Below are positions 32,443 to 44,334 of a stretch of 64,000 nucleotides of DNA, one piece after another. How positions within the stretch are numbered: position 1 is the first letter of the stretch; each line of letters starts with the position of its first letter. The DNA comes from Symbiodinium kawagutii (lineage: Eukaryota > Sar > Dinophyceae > Suessiales > Symbiodiniaceae): positions 1,038,620 through 1,102,619 of the forward strand of contig VSDK01003676.1 of NCBI GenBank assembly GCA_009767595.1. The letters run 5' to 3'. Under the pieces are notes generated by a model. That model was not told the DNA's origin and did no database searches. It saw only the letters and a list, made by a program, of their open reading frames with translations. The translations under genes were made by a program, and so were the position numbers.

Positions 32443-32705
32443 CTGGTGACATAGGAAAAGTGGCCTCTGGTGACATAGGATTTGGTACTGAAGTCCTATC
32501 TCATCATCCAAGAAATCACCACCCATTCAAAACCACATTACGCAAGATACCACATGACATAAGACTAAAGCTCCAAATACCATCTCCAGATCCATGACAT
32601 AGGACTGTTCATTGCAGGGTGATCTCCAAAATTCCGCTCTGGCAGCAGTTCCCTGATGACATAGGCCAGAAATGGCAAAAGTGACTCTGTTGATGACATA
32701 CGGTT
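32443..32705. repeat. Dispersed GATGACATAGG word array
   Basis: The word TGACATA(G/A)GA or a near variant appears about six times in 260 bp (ggtgacataggaaaagtgg, ggtgacataggatttgg, catgacataagact, catgacataggact, gatgacataggcc, gatgacatacgg) at irregular spacing. It is not a simple tandem array. Confidence 0.6.
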
Positions 32706-32912
32706 TTACTTACATGGGGTTCGTTTACTAAGTGCTACGTCATTAGCCCCACTATTAGCCCCTAGTATACTTAGCCGCTATAATATAACCATAACCATTC
32801 AAAACCACCAATGAACCATGATATTCGAAACCCATTTAACCATGACTACATAACCATTCAAGCCATCCAAACCCATCATGCTATAGCTCCAGCTGGGTGG
32901 TGCTTCAACCAC

Positions 32913-33002
32913 CAGTTCGTCGCCCCAGGAGCACTCGGAGTTGGTGAAGATGTCCCAGCACTTGGGTTGGCCCGGGCCCCGGCTTGGAGCTGCTGCCGGC
33001 AT
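32913..33002 (-). CDS. Candidate exon with Cys pair
   Basis: From a possible ATG at 33000-33002 the - strand reads MPAAAPSRGPGQPKCWDIF and then TNSECSWGDEL, ending at a GTGGTT donor. Nearly every third base is G or C. The C-x8-C spacing followed by WGD recalls the first half of CCCH zinc fingers, but the third Cys and the His are not in this exon, so that is only a suggestion. An acceptor within (ctccaag, exon from 32982) would make it an internal exon. The donor region (CTGGTGGTTGAA) resembles an M3 element end. Confidence 0.45.
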
Positions 33003-33905
33003 GGTGTGATCATCTCTGGGAGAGTTGTTTCAACCATGTTAGGTTCATATAAGCTGGTGGTTGATTGCTATAAACGGTTGATATTGGATGATTAGGGGGT
33101 ACCAGACCTATTTGAAGAAACACCCACGTGTTTTGTGATGTTCTGTGTCGACTTTTGGTGGGATTTATCGACACTAGACGTATCTTTGGGACGTAGTGCG
33201 CCAACCCATCAAAACCACGTATGCTCACCACTTCAGCATTGTCTATCCATTGCATTGCCTTGCTTAAAGCTCCCACTGACTTTCTGCTTCCCCTTTCGCG
33301 AGTTCCGACGCGCTCCAGATGAAAACAACATTGCCCTGGCCAGATGGGCTGCAAGTAGTGCTTCTAACTGCCATCAGTTCTGGCCATTATAACCGCCAAG
33401 GATCGCGAGTATGACATCACTGGAACAATAGAAAGCAGACAAATGCAGACAAGTAAATCAGTCATTTTAAATTCCATCAACTATAGCCATTTTAATTTTA
33501 TCCATCAAATGTAGCCGTCACAAGCATCACCTATCTCCACTGTGACTCGGCCTTTTTGGATGTCCAGCTAGGGTTCGTTTCCTGGGACATCACTCTGTGG
33601 TTAGTTGCACCCTTCAAGGTAGCTGAACTGAGTGGGTTTATAATCAGCTGAGCCAACTTGATGGAAACGAACTGGCTTTTTTTCCAGCGCTGAACCAACC
33701 CTAGCTACTAACTACAATGGTTATATATCCCAGTTGGGAACCAGTTTCCATGGTTCGTTCCCCGTTCCCAGTCACCATCCCTGGTTCCCCCTCGCCCCAC
33801 GGCGGCTCCAGGCATTTTGATCAGCGGCTCCAGGCCGCTGGGCGGCACCGGTGGGTTCGCTGGTGACTCGAAATGGTCGCTGGGTCATAGGAGCAGAATG
33901 GTTGA

Positions 33906-34134
33906 TATGGCGAGCTGTGTCAAGCAGTTAACCAACCAACCAATGGTTAATGGTTGATAATAGGGAGAACAACTAGCAACTATAGGGGATATGCCAGCTA
34001 TTGCCAGCTGTAAATGGCGAGCTGTGTCAAGCAGTTAACCAGCAATAATGGGTGATAATAATCAACAAAACTATAGGGTAAACAATGAGAAATGATGGGG
34101 AACCAGGGGTACGGGGTTTTGACCCACAGCCATA
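33906..34134 (+). repeat. Two adjacent M1-like elements
   Basis: The left end ATGGCGAGCTGTGTCAAGCAG occurs at 33906 and again at 34012, each followed by an M1 core. The second copy runs to TTTTGACCCACAGCCAT. The first copy's right end is lost or merged, suggesting a tandem duplication or nested insertion. Confidence 0.75.
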
Positions 34135-34415
34135 TGCCTGGGATATGCTTGGGATTATGCATTTGATGATATAATGGTTGATAATGGTTGATAATTATTC
34201 TCAGGTGAATAGCTGATAAGCTGGTTGAGAAGCTGGGTAGACTCATTTAAGGTCTGGCAGGTTTGGTGATGAGGTATTGTTAGAGTTGATATTGTCAGTT
34301 CCATGATTCCAACTGATGTTTTTTTTCCATGCGCCAAACTTTGAGCAAACAGCAGCAGGGTTTGAGCCATTTTTGGGGAGATGCGCTACAGTCACGGTAA
34401 GATCCGACATGATTT

Positions 34416-34487
34416 GAAGACACATGAGACACATGAGACACACACACACACAAACACAAACACACACACAAACAGACGCATACACAC
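34416..34487. repeat. CA-rich microsatellite
   Basis: ACACATGAG repeats lead into (CA)n with AAACA interruptions. No gene nearby in the same orientation except the candidate exon at 34944. Confidence 0.85.
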
Positions 34488-34943
34488 ATAGATCATAGAA
34501 CAAAGTACTGTATTTATTTATCAAATCCCTTTCTCATTAACCAATGGGAATAGGTTGTTTGATTTAAAGATCGTACTGATATGTATCAAAAAAAGGTCCA
34601 TAAGTACAAGCAACTTGGTATACACATGTGACATAATAGTGCGCTTTCTGAGGGGTCGTGTTACAACAGCCTCCCTCCGATTGCCACCAGAGGGTGTGGC
34701 TCAAAGGTATCAAATTTCTCCTCAATGGAACCGACCTGTGTACAATCAGGCCAGTGACACATTGCATGTAAACTTGTAAGGGTGTATCAACATGGTGCGG
34801 CATAGCATGGTAGATCATAAATGATCATAGTCTGAATCATAGTGCCTAATATGCTAGTCACTATAGTTATGGTCCATGAACTGCCTTTTTCCGTGTTGAA
34901 TGTGGTCACTGCAAGTCCCAGCCATGCTTCCAAGCAACTGCAG

Positions 34944-35117
34944 GAGCCTGTGTTAGTCGATTGGAGCGAAATGGTCAGAGAGCTGAAGAAGAACCACTCT
35001 GCCACCTGGACTCGATGGAGGGGATGGGCTCCACCAGTCGATGGCCGCCCTGAATCCGAGTGGCTCCGCCCAGCTCTCCAGAAATGGTGGTCTGGACATG
35101 TAATGGCGGAGGAATGA
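34944..35117 (+). CDS. Candidate terminal exon, unknown protein
   Basis: After the acceptor caactgcag the frame reads EPVLVDWSEMVRELKKNHSA, then TRWRGWAPPVDGRPESEWL and LQKWWSGHVMAEE, ending with TGA at 35115-35117. The 57-codon stretch has clear protein composition and many Trp residues. The sequence turns AT-rich right after the stop, as for a 3' UTR. The frame extends upstream to 34842 without similar quality. I do not recognise the family. Confidence 0.45.
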   Translation, partial: EPVLVDWSEMVRELKKNHSATWTRWRGWAPPVDGRPESEWLRPALQKWWSGHVMAEE

Positions 35118-36172
35118 ACGATCAAGCAGCCTACCATACCAATTTATAGTTTTATTATGTATGCATGTTTATTTGAATATAAATATGTATGTATATATAT
35201 ATATATGAGTGTATGTATCCATTTATTTATCCCAATATATTTGTCAAGACACTGATGTTACTATACTTGGTCTATGTGTACTTCTATTTATATATGATGT
35301 TTACTGGCATGCATGCATACATGCATAGACACCTACGTACTTCCATACATACATGTATAGATACAGACGCGTATGCATAGTTTTTTCAGGTTGTATGTGC
35401 GCGTGTGTGTGTTCAGGTGAGTTTGGTCCATTGGTGCTTTACTTGCTTTCCTTTTGCATTCGAAGCGAGGCAATCTCATCGGACTTTCGGATGGTGCTGA
35501 GCGAAATTGGCAAAATACAGAAACTTGGCAATCTACAGCTACTGATGGTCACTGATGGCTTTTGATTGTTCATGACTGTTAAGATGGGATTTTTTCATCA
35601 AGGATATTAAGGGTCAACGGTGGTACGATTGGTGGGGTGATTTGGAGCATGGTCAGGCCAGTTTTCAATTTTCTCGCGGCCGCAGCAGCTTTGGCCACAG
35701 ATTCCTTCCAGTTACCTCTATGGTAGGTAGCCAGGGAATCCCAAGTAGGGATGGTTACCTAGTACATTGGCAACTGTAAGGGGAGGGAAAGATAAACTGG
35801 CTCTATGTTTTCTTGGTAATTCTCTAAACACAGGGCCCGGCACCCTTGCTTTCGTTGCAGGGGCGCTGCCAAAGTTCGGATATACACCATCAAAACAAGA
35901 TAGTTTGGGGTGACTCAGCCCTGGATGAGCCCTGGATGATTGAGAATCAACTTGTTCACAGGGGACATGCACCTGAACAAAAAGTATTGACTTCTCAATG
36001 CAGTGATGCCCCATAGTGAAGCGAGGTGTTGATGGGATCCGACGAGTTGCAGTTGCTATCGCTCATAGCCCGTCAGCAGAAAGTCAAGTTGATGCAACAC
36101 CAGTACTTTTGCAATTGGCGTGCCACTTATTGGCCAGGCTCTGTAGAGGTGATATTATGACTATTACTGTTG

Positions 36173-36227
<55 letters not shown>

Positions 36228-37482
36228 GCTGTTGCTGTTGTTATTGCTGTTGTTCATCCCTGCTATTGTGGCAGCTATCCCAATGGCCGCCGTGGCTGCT
36301 ACTGGTTAAGATACTGGCTATGGTAGTACTGATGTAGTTTGCTCCGGCCAAATGGATGAGGCAAGCGTTGCATCTCGATTTTGCCGGGGCTCTCAGTGGC
36401 GTGTCTGCGGCAGAGCTCTAAGCAGGGACAAGGGTAGCCCTATGATCCTCTTATTGGTGGTGGTTCCATGTGCCCCCAACCCAGCCCTGTAAAAAAGATA
36501 CCGTTTTAGATGTGGCGAGCCTCCAAGTATTGAGTATTGGTTATCCTGTAAAAATGATGGTTTGGGACTGGGAGGCTGTTCCTATCAACTTCATTCTGTA
36601 ACCATGGTGGTCGATGATATGCGGTGACTTTTTAGAGTGGTACAAGACATGTCCCCACGATCAGAAAATCCAAAACGAACCCCTTCATCATAAGAGCGTT
36701 GTTTTGCTAGTGTGCTTGCTTCGTGTTGTTTTCAGGGTTCGAATTTGTTCCACGCTTTTGACATGTGAGGATGCCACGTGAGGCTTTTCGAAGCGGAACT
36801 TTTTCTTTCAAGTCAATAACACGTATTGAAAGATGGATGCCTCCGATCACAGACACAAGATCGAAGATGTCTATAAAATTTACCTCAGTTTTCAATGCCT
36901 TAGCTTATCTCCTACAGAGCTCCAGCATCCATTGTTTTCCCATGCGGCTGGGGTTCCTGCCTAGCGCCGCCTAAGACTCCCGAGTGGTCTTTGGATCCCA
37001 ATCACACGGCCCTTGGGACCCCCATGTTGTGACATGGTGGCCAATGCTGCGTGAATCAATACACCCGTGTTTGAGCAACGTTGATTTTGACTTCCCACTG
37101 TTAGCGTCGTTGATATTTTGTTGATACCAGTGGCATTGGGTCTGAAAGTTCTTCCGTGCTATATTTCTGGCCCAAGAGGAAATGCCACATGCAGCACGTG
37201 CAATCCAAATCATAAATCATGACTTGACAGCGCAAAGAAGTTTGGCTGCCAAACAATACCATCCGGCATAGAGGAAGCCTCATCACCCAACCATATTAAA
37301 AAAGATACGCCAGTAAAACTTTTGACACGGATTGCCGCGGATTGTTCCTGTGACCATTTCCTTTGCTTCGAAAATCATCATTGCCGGCACCTGTTGGCAT
37401 TTCCGAGCAGCGTATCGAGCCAGTTTTCCCTTGCCCCTGCATAATGGGCTTCCCAACAGATCGTAAGTTGATGACTATATAA
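35118..37482. other. No firm gene; microsatellites
   Basis: AT-rich (TATA/CATA-like) sequence at 35150-35400, then ordinary DNA. A + stretch at 36030-36149 contains SDELQLLSLIARQQKVKLMQ and ends before GTGATA; it may be an exon, immediately upstream of the (TTG)n tract. Nothing else supports a gene. Confidence 0.4.
36168..36253. repeat. TTG trinucleotide repeat
   Basis: About twenty TTG units with a few CTG and TTA variants at the right end. Open on + as poly-Leu; likely noncoding. Confidence 0.9.
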
Positions 37483-37579
37483 CTACCATGAGCAACGAAA
37501 ACCCTAAAAAAGGTAGGTTTTTCCCTCCCAAATATGAGTTATAACCTATAAAAATGATGGTTTTTGGGGCTCATTGTAG
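37483..37579. repeat. M4 short inverted-repeat element
   Basis: The left end CTACCATGAGCAACGAAAACC and the right end GGTTTTTGGGGCTCATTGTAG are inverted repeats. The core has gtaggtttttccctcccaaatatgagttataacctataaaaatgatgg-type sequence. Nearly identical in layout to 50218-50313. Confidence 0.85.
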
Positions 37580-39010
37580 TGAGCAGGGTAATCCAACGTC
37601 GCATGTCTCATCAGCTGTTCGGTGAGCAATTGCGTTCATGATCAACAAGAATTCGTATGCTTGTTCACTTGCCGATGCACAAGCAATGTGCCCGCAGAAA
37701 TGCGCAGTCTTTGTAGAAATTGCACATTTTCATGGGAACAATGCTGATGAACACGTCCTGAATCATCATCCCTCGATCACAAACAGATGCTAACATATTT
37801 TTATATTTTTTTTGTGTGTTTGTATTCATGTATGATTTACTTTTTCATTTGGGCATACACAAATATGGACATAGATAGGATATGTCCACCACAGAAACGC
37901 GCTCACACACATATACCATGAATAGATAAACAAATGAATAGATAGCTAGATAAAGATATAGACACTAACCTCCTTGAGAAGGCGATGGAGGAAACATAGA
38001 CAAATACACAAATGAATAGATTAATATGCGTGCATATCCACCAGCAACTAGGAATGCGAGAGCTTGATGTGGTGACTCATCATGACAGCCAGGCAAGCAT
38101 AGGCGAGCCATTAAGACAACCTGAGCCCTGATGACTGCAGCCATGAGCAAAGACATCCGAAGCTTGGTCCCCTTTGCCGTGGGAATCCTCTTCTTTGTAC
38201 CTTGGATCCGATTCGCGTTGCGCGACATGTTGATCTTGGTACGCGACATGGGAGGGACCAGGAATGGGTCAAGAGAAATCAGTGCCCATGAAGGTCCTCT
38301 TGGGGAGGAAAGGTATGCCATGGAAAGCATGGGTCATTCTTTGGTGAGCACTTCTGGGACCGTGGATATCGTGGTCTCAAGCCACTCCCTTGTGTTGAAC
38401 AGCTATGAAGCATAGGGTGGCCCATGTCAGCCCGAACCCAGGAGGATAGGACGTTTCAATGCCCCACGCCCCATGATAGCATCCCCTGCTCACCTCATTC
38501 TAGCACCTGGTTTTCTCACACACCTATATGATAAATATCAACCTATGTAGAGAGAGAGAGTTTTCCAGGGAGCTGTTTGATGCATAATGTTTCGCACCTA
38601 AGGTGACAAACCCGAAGCGGGGGAATCTAAGCTTTATCAAGAAGAATGATTCGGTGTAATCATACATGTTTATTCTGTCACATGCCCTTTTTGTATGACT
38701 GTGCAATGTGTGTGGTGTTTTTCTGCATCGCTTTAGTCAAGTAAGGCAAATTCTAAACCCTGCCGGGCCTGGGTCACTGAAAACTGAAGGACGGCCGGCA
38801 GTCAACGTTATGATCTTAAAATGGGTAATGTTGAACGATGAGTTCCGGTTCATTAGACTGAAGGACAACTTATGCAGAGGAAGCATTGGCATAGAAGTTG
38901 TGAACCCCTGACCTCCTGAAAGTGAACCAATTGCACCCTGGTCTCCTAACTGGTATTTCCACCAAGACACCCTGCTTCACCTGTGATTTGCTACGCTGTG
39001 GCGCATTGAG

Positions 39011-39484
39011 GTGATCTATTTCACAGTTCTGCTGGTTCGCTTTGAGGACACTTTGTTGGCCCCGCCCACCCAGCGTGTGGCACGCGACATGTCGGTGGTG
39101 AGATTACCGCGACTGTACTTCTGTCCCGCCAACCGCTACAAGCAGGCACGACTGATTTGGAGCTCATACGAGTGTCCCAAGTCTGCAAGTGGCAGCCTCA
39201 AGCTGTTTTCCCTTAGTTGTCCTTTTCTTCCAATCTTTGGTTGTGGAAGGTTGGCACGTGTCACATTGCTGCAGCATCGTGGAAGTCCGACCCTTTTTTG
39301 GAGCCCGCCATATGAAAGACGGGCCTATTCTAGTACAAACACTAGTGGGATGAACAAACAATTGCCCTTTCCAAAGGTGTTATTTGAGCAAGTTGATGGG
39401 CCATGTGTTACGTTTTCGTCCCTGAGTCTGCGGATTGAAAGAGCACAGGGGGATGGGTTATGGGTAGAGGCAAGGAGAGAATGA
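39011..39484 (+). CDS. Long open frame, possible exon(s), unknown
   Basis: 157 open codons. The best part follows a cacccag at 39071-39073 and reads RVARDMSVVRLPRLYFCPAN, then RYKQARLIWSSYECP. A GTGAGA lies within (39098-39103), so the real exon could end there instead. The later part of the frame is less convincing. An opposite-strand frame (39164-39361) is also open. No family recognised. Confidence 0.3.
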   Translation: MIYFTVLLVRFEDTLLAPPTQRVARDMSVVRLPRLYFCPANRYKQARLIWSSYECPKSASGSLKLFSLSCPFLPIFGCGRLARVTLLQHRGSPTLFWSPPYERRAYSSTNTSGMNKQLPFPKVLFEQVDGPCVTFSSLSLRIERAQGDGLWVEARRE

Positions 39485-40426
39485 TAAGTAAGTGCCCAGT
39501 TCTTCAGATTTACTCTTTATAGTCTCAAACATCATGAACACATTTCAGGCTTAACCTGCCTCAGCATCATTTTTCATATCCACTCATCCCCTTTTGAATT
39601 TCGGAGTGAGTGGTGGGGCGAACCCATAGTGATGCCCCAGCAAAAAATGACATCATGAACATATTCACCGATGTTTAGTTCTAAACCTGGCTGTTTAGGA
39701 TTTTCTGATTCTCCCTCAGGGGATATAGAGTCATAATGGTCTCCAGCCACTATGCGCGTTTATTTGGCTCTTGAATTCTGGAGAGTGATCGCGCCCATGG
39801 GTTCCGAAACAGACCTGTGAGCATGGTGGAGGTTGCATACGGTATGGCCATTGTCAAACCTGGATCGCTCAAAGGTTTCAGAAGCAGCTGGAAGCGGGGG
39901 AGTCTTTTCGGATTCATTTCTTGAAATGTTCTTTGAACCAATGCATTTTTGGCAGGAGCCTGTTGGTTCAATGGCTGGTGGTTGGGAGGGAGCTAAGGAG
40001 CCAGGGGTATCCTGATAGGCTACCAGGAGTGCCCTGACCCACTGGTAGTCAACTTCCGTTCCTTTTCTGATTGTAGCCATCAGTAGAATCATGAATTGTG
40101 ACCGGTGATCAGCGGGTAGCTGCTGTTTCATGGCTTCAAGGCTGGGAGTCGCTAGCATTGCTGGTCACAGGTGGCGAACACCTGGCAGTGAAGACATTGG
40201 GGGAATGGCGAACTGCATCCTCATGACACCGGAGAGATATCCCGGCCAGTGGATGGTAAACTGATTATGATCTATAGTAGTTCTCCCAGGTGGTTTGTCA
40301 TTATACTTGGGCCTTGAGTTTGTGACTGGTTCCCCGGATCACCAAAATCTTTGAAAGCACCAGCTAGTAGTTGTTGTTTCACCACCATTGTTGGTCACTA
40401 TTCCCTATGATTGTCCATGATCAACC

Positions 40427-40660
40427 ATGAATTCACGGCCGCGAAAGCGAGGTTCCTTGAGCTACAAGCTGGAAAACGACCGCTGCACTGCACGGCTCCA
40501 GCCCTATGGTGGAGAGGAGCCGCAGGCGTGGTGCGGCAGGGAGCTGCTCGAGGGAGGGCCTGGGAGGGGTACCGGTTGTTTCAAGGGCCGCCTCATCAGG
40601 GGGAGGTCAGGAGCGGCCCTCAGGAGGCTTCGTTCACCAAACGCTAGGCGTAAGTCGGTC
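40427..40660. other. GC-rich coding-like island
   Basis: Two + frames stay open. The one starting at the ATG 40427 has high third-position GC and reads SYKLENDRCTARLQPYGGEE and then GRELLEGGPGRGTGCFKG. No splice borders distinguish the alternatives, and no domain is recognised. Confidence 0.25.
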
Positions 40661-43387
40661 ATTGATGTGTGGCCAATGCTGAGAAACCAGTGATGCTTGA
40701 GAATGTTATCAGCCAGTTGTGGACAAGCAGCTACTGACGGTTTGGTTGAGAATGATGGTTGTTGATGGTTGGATGGTGAATTATGGTAATTGATTATGGC
40801 TAATGATGGGGGCAATCATGCTCCATAATAGTTGAATAACTAATCATGGCTTTGCCATTGTATAGTCAAACGTATTCGGCTGGAATATGGCTGGGGGTTA
40901 AACAGCCAATGCCCCTAATGTACCATGATTATCCATTGCATTCCCTGTTATTTTTGGTTAATATCCCCTACCGTGCAGTATTGATGGCTAATGCTGACCC
41001 ATAGCCATATGACCATGTTCATCCATGTCACCGGGGTATGCAATGATGATGCTTCCTGAAGGTCAGTTAGCATGCTGGGTGCCAGCTGCTGATGCACGGT
41101 GGCGGTCGTGAATGATGGGGCAATGACGGTCAGTTCATGATGGAAAGATGACGGACCATGATGTCTAATAACTTGCCATCCATCGTCATCACTAACCATC
41201 ATCCATCATGAAACCAGTCTCCACCATCATAAGCAGTAGTTAGGCAAGGCCACTGAGGCCATGTCAACGGATGCTGGCCGAAATCCGGGCGTTAGCTCGG
41301 GGCTGAGGCCATGACCCCCAATGGTAGGCCCAGTCATGGCATTGCTACGCCAGGCATCCCACCAGGCTACCACTTGGTTGATGCAGGGCCATGGGGATCC
41401 ACTGCCATGGTGCCCTTCCTTGGCTCCTGCAGGTCTTCGAACATGGTGCCAACTGGACTTCTGCTTGCTTGGAATTCGGCACGCACAAAATTGGCGTGAA
41501 GCAGGAGCCACATGAGCCACCTCTGCTTCTGGGGGCCGCTGTTTTTCCTATACCTGCTAGGCGACGGTCCCCTCAGTCTCTAGGTTTTCCGTCTTCTCCT
41601 TCGATGATTCTCCAGGACCTGAACTGTAGACCGACCTCCGGCACAGTGTGACACACGAACCGATTCCTACACGGGGTCACGGGGTTCGCTTGTTAGTGCG
41701 CGCAATGGCGGACCCGAACCCTAGAATGTCAAAGCGAGAACGCTTGCCCGTGGAAATTCAGAATGCATGCCAGATATTTCTAGATTGAATGGAACAAAGA
41801 ATGCAAGAACCTATAGATTTTGCCAAATATTGATAGAATGCCAACAAAATCAGAACATACAGTAATTATGCCAGATAGAGTATGATAGAATCTCAGAATA
41901 TGATCGTCGTTTTCCTTCTGCCTAGTTCGCCCAATCCATCAATTGTTGATGACACTATGCTCATCCATAGGTGGTCATGTTGACCTCGTTTTGCTGAATC
42001 TCTTTCCAAATGATGGGGTGCAGTTTGTCGGAAGATTGTTGCCCTGGAAAGACCGTTGGAAAAGAGCGATTCTACCATATAGGAAATTCAGGAACCTGCG
42101 ACTTTACACGGTACAAAGTCCGCGGTTCCAAAAGTGGATACGCCATGATACACCCACCGCTATCCCTATAGAAACCGACAGTTCAGAGTTCAGAGGTACC
42201 CCAACTAGCAGCCCTGATTTCCAAGGAGCAGAGCCCGGCATGGAACGAGATATCGCTGAAAGCTGCGTTTCTACTTCCAACCCATGGCCTTTTAGAGGAC
42301 GACTGGTGCACTGTAGCTGCCAGGGCGGATGGCTGATGATGCTTCAATGTGTTCATAGCAAGACCCCGGCCATTTAGCAAAGGATTCTATGTGATGTCAG
42401 GGCATCAGTCCAACGCAAAGGGTTGGTTTGGGCGATGGCTGCACCACGGAAACTCTGCCCGCCTGCGAAGAGCCGAAAAACTGGGTCTATAAAGTGCTGA
42501 CTGAATGATCTAAACCTCGGAATTGAACTGCCCAACCAGCCCTTGTGTCAACTTGTTCCCTGATTAGAGACGGGGGTTGGCAGAAAACTGCATGCACGCA
42601 AGGCTGCTGAGATGCCCGGAATGGGAAGTAGAAGCGGTCATGTACAGTGTAACCACCGATGAACCCTTAAAGCTGAAGCAATAAATCCATATATTGGTTT
42701 GGCACCTAGTGGCTTTTAACAAGAATGGGAATAGGAAGTGGAGGTTGTCATGTTTCGTCCGGCAATGAACAAGCAGGTTAAAAACAGAGGCATGTGTGGT
42801 TCCTATTTTTGTCGGCGAATCTCGCCACAATTAACCATGACCAACCATGACCTACCATGACTATTAGCAACGCTTATCAGATCTTGTCACCTACAAGTGG
42901 AATTGCTACGGCCCAGCCACAAGCACAGTACACGTCGCTCTTGGAGGACGTCTTCGAAGAAATTGAATTGGGCTATTTGCCAAAGGAGTGGGAGGTCGGT
43001 GAGGCTCCAACCACCATAGCTACTCGGTCGTAAGTTGTAAGTTGCTGAGATCTCAGAGGCGAAACTGCTTGGAGTGTCTCTGCACCTGGGGCTGATCAGG
43101 GATGTACATTGGCACAAGATAATCATGAATGACAAAGTGCAGATTGCTCGATTTGCGATTACCTGTTGCTCATTTGTTGCCTATTTTGCTGGGGGAGCCG
43201 ACCACCAAGATCCAGATCCCAATTGACTTATGACAGGTGCAATCAGTAAAGAGAGCATTCCCCAACAGTCATCACAGCTTCGCCAGTCCGCTGCTCATTT
43301 GCTAAAGATGCAGAAGATGCCCTTCATCTTCCAGGCGTTCCAACCCTTCATGACCTGGATTAAGACAAGGAGCACCCCAATCAACCC

Positions 43388-43780
43388 ATGCCAAGCCTGC
43401 CATTTCACTTCACAACCAGCTCCCGCTCTAAGGAACACTACTATTCACCCTTGATTCGGGTGCCTTTGTTCACAGCCACCAGCACCTCCAAACCTGGCCC
43501 GGGAACGGTGACGCGAATGTATTTGGCAGAGGAGGAAGATCATGGCCGACACGAAGCTGGAGACTATTGGTATGTGCCATGGCTTGTGGCATTGCATGGC
43601 CATGGGACCATTCGAACAGCTTCACTCCTGACACGCATGTGTGCCACGTTGGCCTTGCGCTGCTCCAAGGTTTATGGTACCAGCAGCATCCACGTGGCCA
43701 ATGTCACTTGCCCCTGTGGAGCTGGGGCTGGGGATAGATCCAGCTCTCAATCAACCATCCCCAGCTTAGCATACACATAG
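43388..43780 (+). CDS. Open frame of 130 codons, possible exon
   Basis: Coding-like from about 43470: RMYLAEEEDHGRHEAGDYWY, then PWLVALHGHGTIRTASLLTR and SIHVANVTCPCGAGAGD. The CPCG pair near the end might bind metal. Third positions are GC-biased from 43480 to 43740, then composition drops. Start and splice borders are not evident (a cacag at about 43473 is a candidate acceptor). Confidence 0.3.
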   Translation: MPSLPFHFTTSSRSKEHYYSPLIRVPLFTATSTSKPGPGTVTRMYLAEEEDHGRHEAGDYWYVPWLVALHGHGTIRTASLLTRMCATLALRCSKVYGTSSIHVANVTCPCGAGAGDRSSSQSTIPSLAYT

Positions 43781-44040
43781 CGATATATCTCAAAGATGGG
43801 CGGTTATGAGCCCATGGATCCAACAGTAGCAATTCAGTGTTGGTGAACTATTGATGATGGACTCATCGAGTAGTGAGCAGGCATCACAAGTTCAACCAAT
43901 ATAGAATTCAACTATGTAATGCAATGACCACTGGATGCCCTGGCAAAAAAAATGTCAAGTGAACAGGCATCACAAGTTCAACTATGTAATGCATCTCATC
44001 GCAGGTGAATTCTGAAGTGATTGGTGTACTTGTTGGTTGA

Positions 44041-44235
44041 CCGAACTCCGAGGCCACTGTGCCGGAGCAGCACTTCCTCAAGGAGCCCGGGGAATGGATC
44101 AGAGCGCCCGAGAGCAGGAGAGCCATTGCGCACGTGCCATGCCATGGCTATCCAACCGGGGACCACGGCATGCCTGGGAAGGTACCAGGACCAGGCAGAT
44201 CGCCAGTGGAAGAGCAGCGGTGGAACACCACATAA
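44041..44235 (+). CDS. Candidate terminal exon next to an M3 element
   Basis: Opens after a stop at 44038-44040 and reads SEATVPEQHFLKEPGEWIRA, PESRRAIAHVPCHGYPTG, then RSPVEEQRWNTT and TAA at 44233-44235. GC3 is about 70 percent. The antisense frame is also open but Trp-rich, as antisense readings often are. An M3 element begins 4 bp after the stop. A GTACCAGG donor at 44185-44192 would offer an internal-exon alternative. Confidence 0.35.
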   Translation, partial: PNSEATVPEQHFLKEPGEWIRAPESRRAIAHVPCHGYPTGDHGMPGKVPGPGRSPVEEQRWNTT

Positions 44236-44239
44236 ACTG

Positions 44240-44334
44240 CTGGGTGGTTTCAAACATTGTTCATTTTCCCTGGGAGTTATGAACAATTGGTTGGTTGACT
44301 CATAGTTTTCATAGGGGTTGAAAACACCAACCAG
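44240..44334. repeat. M3 short inverted-repeat element
   Basis: CTGGGTGGTTTCAAACATTG at the left and GGGGTTGAAAACACCAACCAG at the right. The core ggttggttgactcatagttttcatag matches the other copies. Confidence 0.8.

Noticed and set aside
38131-38415. Hydrophobic frame (DIRSLVPFAVGILFFVPWIR) considered as a LETM1-like segment
   Set aside because: The match is only a general hydrophobic pattern; the antisense frame is equally GC3-rich, so no call was made.
41943-42377. 144-codon + strand frame
   Set aside because: Open but without recognisable motifs or codon bias; not separable from chance.
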